From contig JAAHHL010000418.1 of NCBI GenBank assembly GCA_010672185.1, positions 1 through 6,440 on the forward strand: a DNA stretch of 6,440 nucleotides. Direction: 5' to 3'. Position numbers and translations under genes: made by a program. The notes under the pieces were generated by a model, which was not told where the DNA came from, searched no databases, and saw only the letters and a program-made list of their open reading frames with translations. How positions within the stretch are numbered: the stretch's first letter is position 1; the number at the start of each line of letters is the position of its first letter. Positions 5,822 to 6,440 of this stretch are shown here, piece after piece. The DNA is from Caldora sp. SIO3E6. Lineage in GTDB: Bacteria > Cyanobacteriota > Cyanobacteriia > Cyanobacteriales > Coleofasciculaceae.

Positions 5822-6440
5822 CTACCTATGGCTTAACCAGCTTGCTCCAGCAGCAATAATTTCAGCCAAAATACTAACAAAACGAAATAAGGCTACGATA
5901 CTGAGAATTACGGCAACAGGAAAATGCGGTTGCAGTACAGCTAGGGCAGTTGCCTCGAATACCCCTAAACCTCCAGGACTAGGGATAATTAGACCTAATA
6001 ACCAGGCTAAACTAAAGGCAGTAAATAACAGTAATATTTGATTAGATTGTACAGTAGTTAATGTGCCAAAAGTAATCAAGAATCCAGTTCCTCGCAATCC
6101 TAAAAAAGTTAGCTCCCCCAGCAAAGGAACTAAAGGATAATGTTTAATTTGAACAACTTGATTGCCAGTAGCTTGTCCTTTTAACCGATGCAAAAATTTG
6201 AGCAAGGGGTTTAAGAAACGAGGGTGAACTGACAACAAAACCACCGCTAAACTGAGAATCTGTAATCCCCAAGTGAGGACATTATTGTGAGCTTCTACCC
6301 AACCTAGCTGAGTACCAGTTAAAGCAATCAATAAAGCAGCCGCAGCCATCAATAGTGGCTCTAGTAAAACACTGATAGTTGCAGCACCTAACTCACCACC
6401 GACATCAATCACTGCCCGAATGCGACCATAGAAGTGCCAA
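5822..6440 (-). CDS. UPF0104 / lysylphosphatidylglycerol synthase-type (flippase-like) membrane protein, C-terminal part
   Basis: 205 residues are visible. The frame is open at the right edge, so the N-terminus is missing. The GTG at 6412 should not be taken as the start because the upstream residues (WHFYGRIRA) match the family. Hydrophobic segments lie at about 18-41, 53-71, 101-127, 134-152 and 173-199 of the visible part. The signature PSPGGLGVFEA (153-163) is the conserved P-x-GG-x-G-x-FE motif of this superfamily. SILAEIIAAG (189-198) closes the last helix. Related domains move or modify lipids in the inner membrane: MprF flips lysyl-phosphatidylglycerol, and other members are uncharacterised. 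The hydrophilic synthase domain of MprF is not seen here, so a stand-alone transporter-like protein is likelier. It is convergent with the Uma2 gene, and the 23-bp gap holds no clear terminator. Confidence 0.9.
   Translation of the reverse strand, partial: WHFYGRIRAVIDVGGELGAATISVLLEPLLMAAAALLIALTGTQLGWVEAHNNVLTWGLQILSLAVVLLSVHPRFLNPLLKFLHRLKGQATGNQVVQIKHYPLVPLLGELTFLGLRGTGFLITFGTLTTVQSNQILLLFTAFSLAWLLGLIIPSPGGLGVFEATALAVLQPHFPVAVILSIVALFRFVSILAEIIAAGASWLSHR

Noticed and set aside
6410..6412. GTG as the start of the UPF0104-type protein
   Set aside because: The frame stays open to the window edge and the upstream residues fit the family, so the gene is truncated by the window, not started here.

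Overview
The window looks like chromosomal DNA from a filamentous cyanobacterium. The signs are four HIP1 octamers (GCGATCGC at 1286, 1634, 2300 and 3384), short tandem heptamer repeats of several kinds in nearly every intergenic gap, a GTAGGGGCGGGTTT-type palindromic element, and a gene set (CHAT protease, Uma2 nuclease, HlyD-type adaptor, UPF0104 membrane protein) typical of large cyanobacterial genomes. Genus cannot be assigned from the sequence alone.

Left part, minus strand (1-1461): a 107-residue protein with one membrane-type helix lies just upstream of a CHAT (caspase-like) protease whose C-terminal part lies outside the window. The two genes share direction, are 97 bp apart and probably form one transcription unit. 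The small protein has the layout of the effector-associated components described next to bacterial caspase-like conflict effectors. This pair is the best candidate for a defence or programmed-death system here. No activity can be shown from sequence alone.

Middle (1462-2992): a gene-free stretch of about 440 bp holds a compound palindromic, MITE-like element (about 1521-1795) and degenerate heptamers. It is followed by a zinc-less MDR-family NAD(P)H oxidoreductase on the minus strand.

Right part (2993-6440): a HlyD-family membrane fusion protein (minus) diverges from a secreted protein of unknown function (plus), with a heptamer-rich region between them. No ABC transporter is present beside the adaptor. 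After two different heptamer arrays comes a Uma2-family PD-(D/E)XK nuclease-like protein (plus) with a strong ribosome binding site. It runs tail-to-tail, 23 bp apart, into a UPF0104/flippase-like membrane protein (minus) whose N-terminus lies beyond the right edge.

Apart from the small-protein/CHAT pair, the genes look like independent units. At least six separate heptamer arrays occur in 6.4 kb. One overlaps the stop codon of the small-protein gene and one occupies the possible 5' extension of the HlyD gene, so the repeats bear directly on where these genes start or end.
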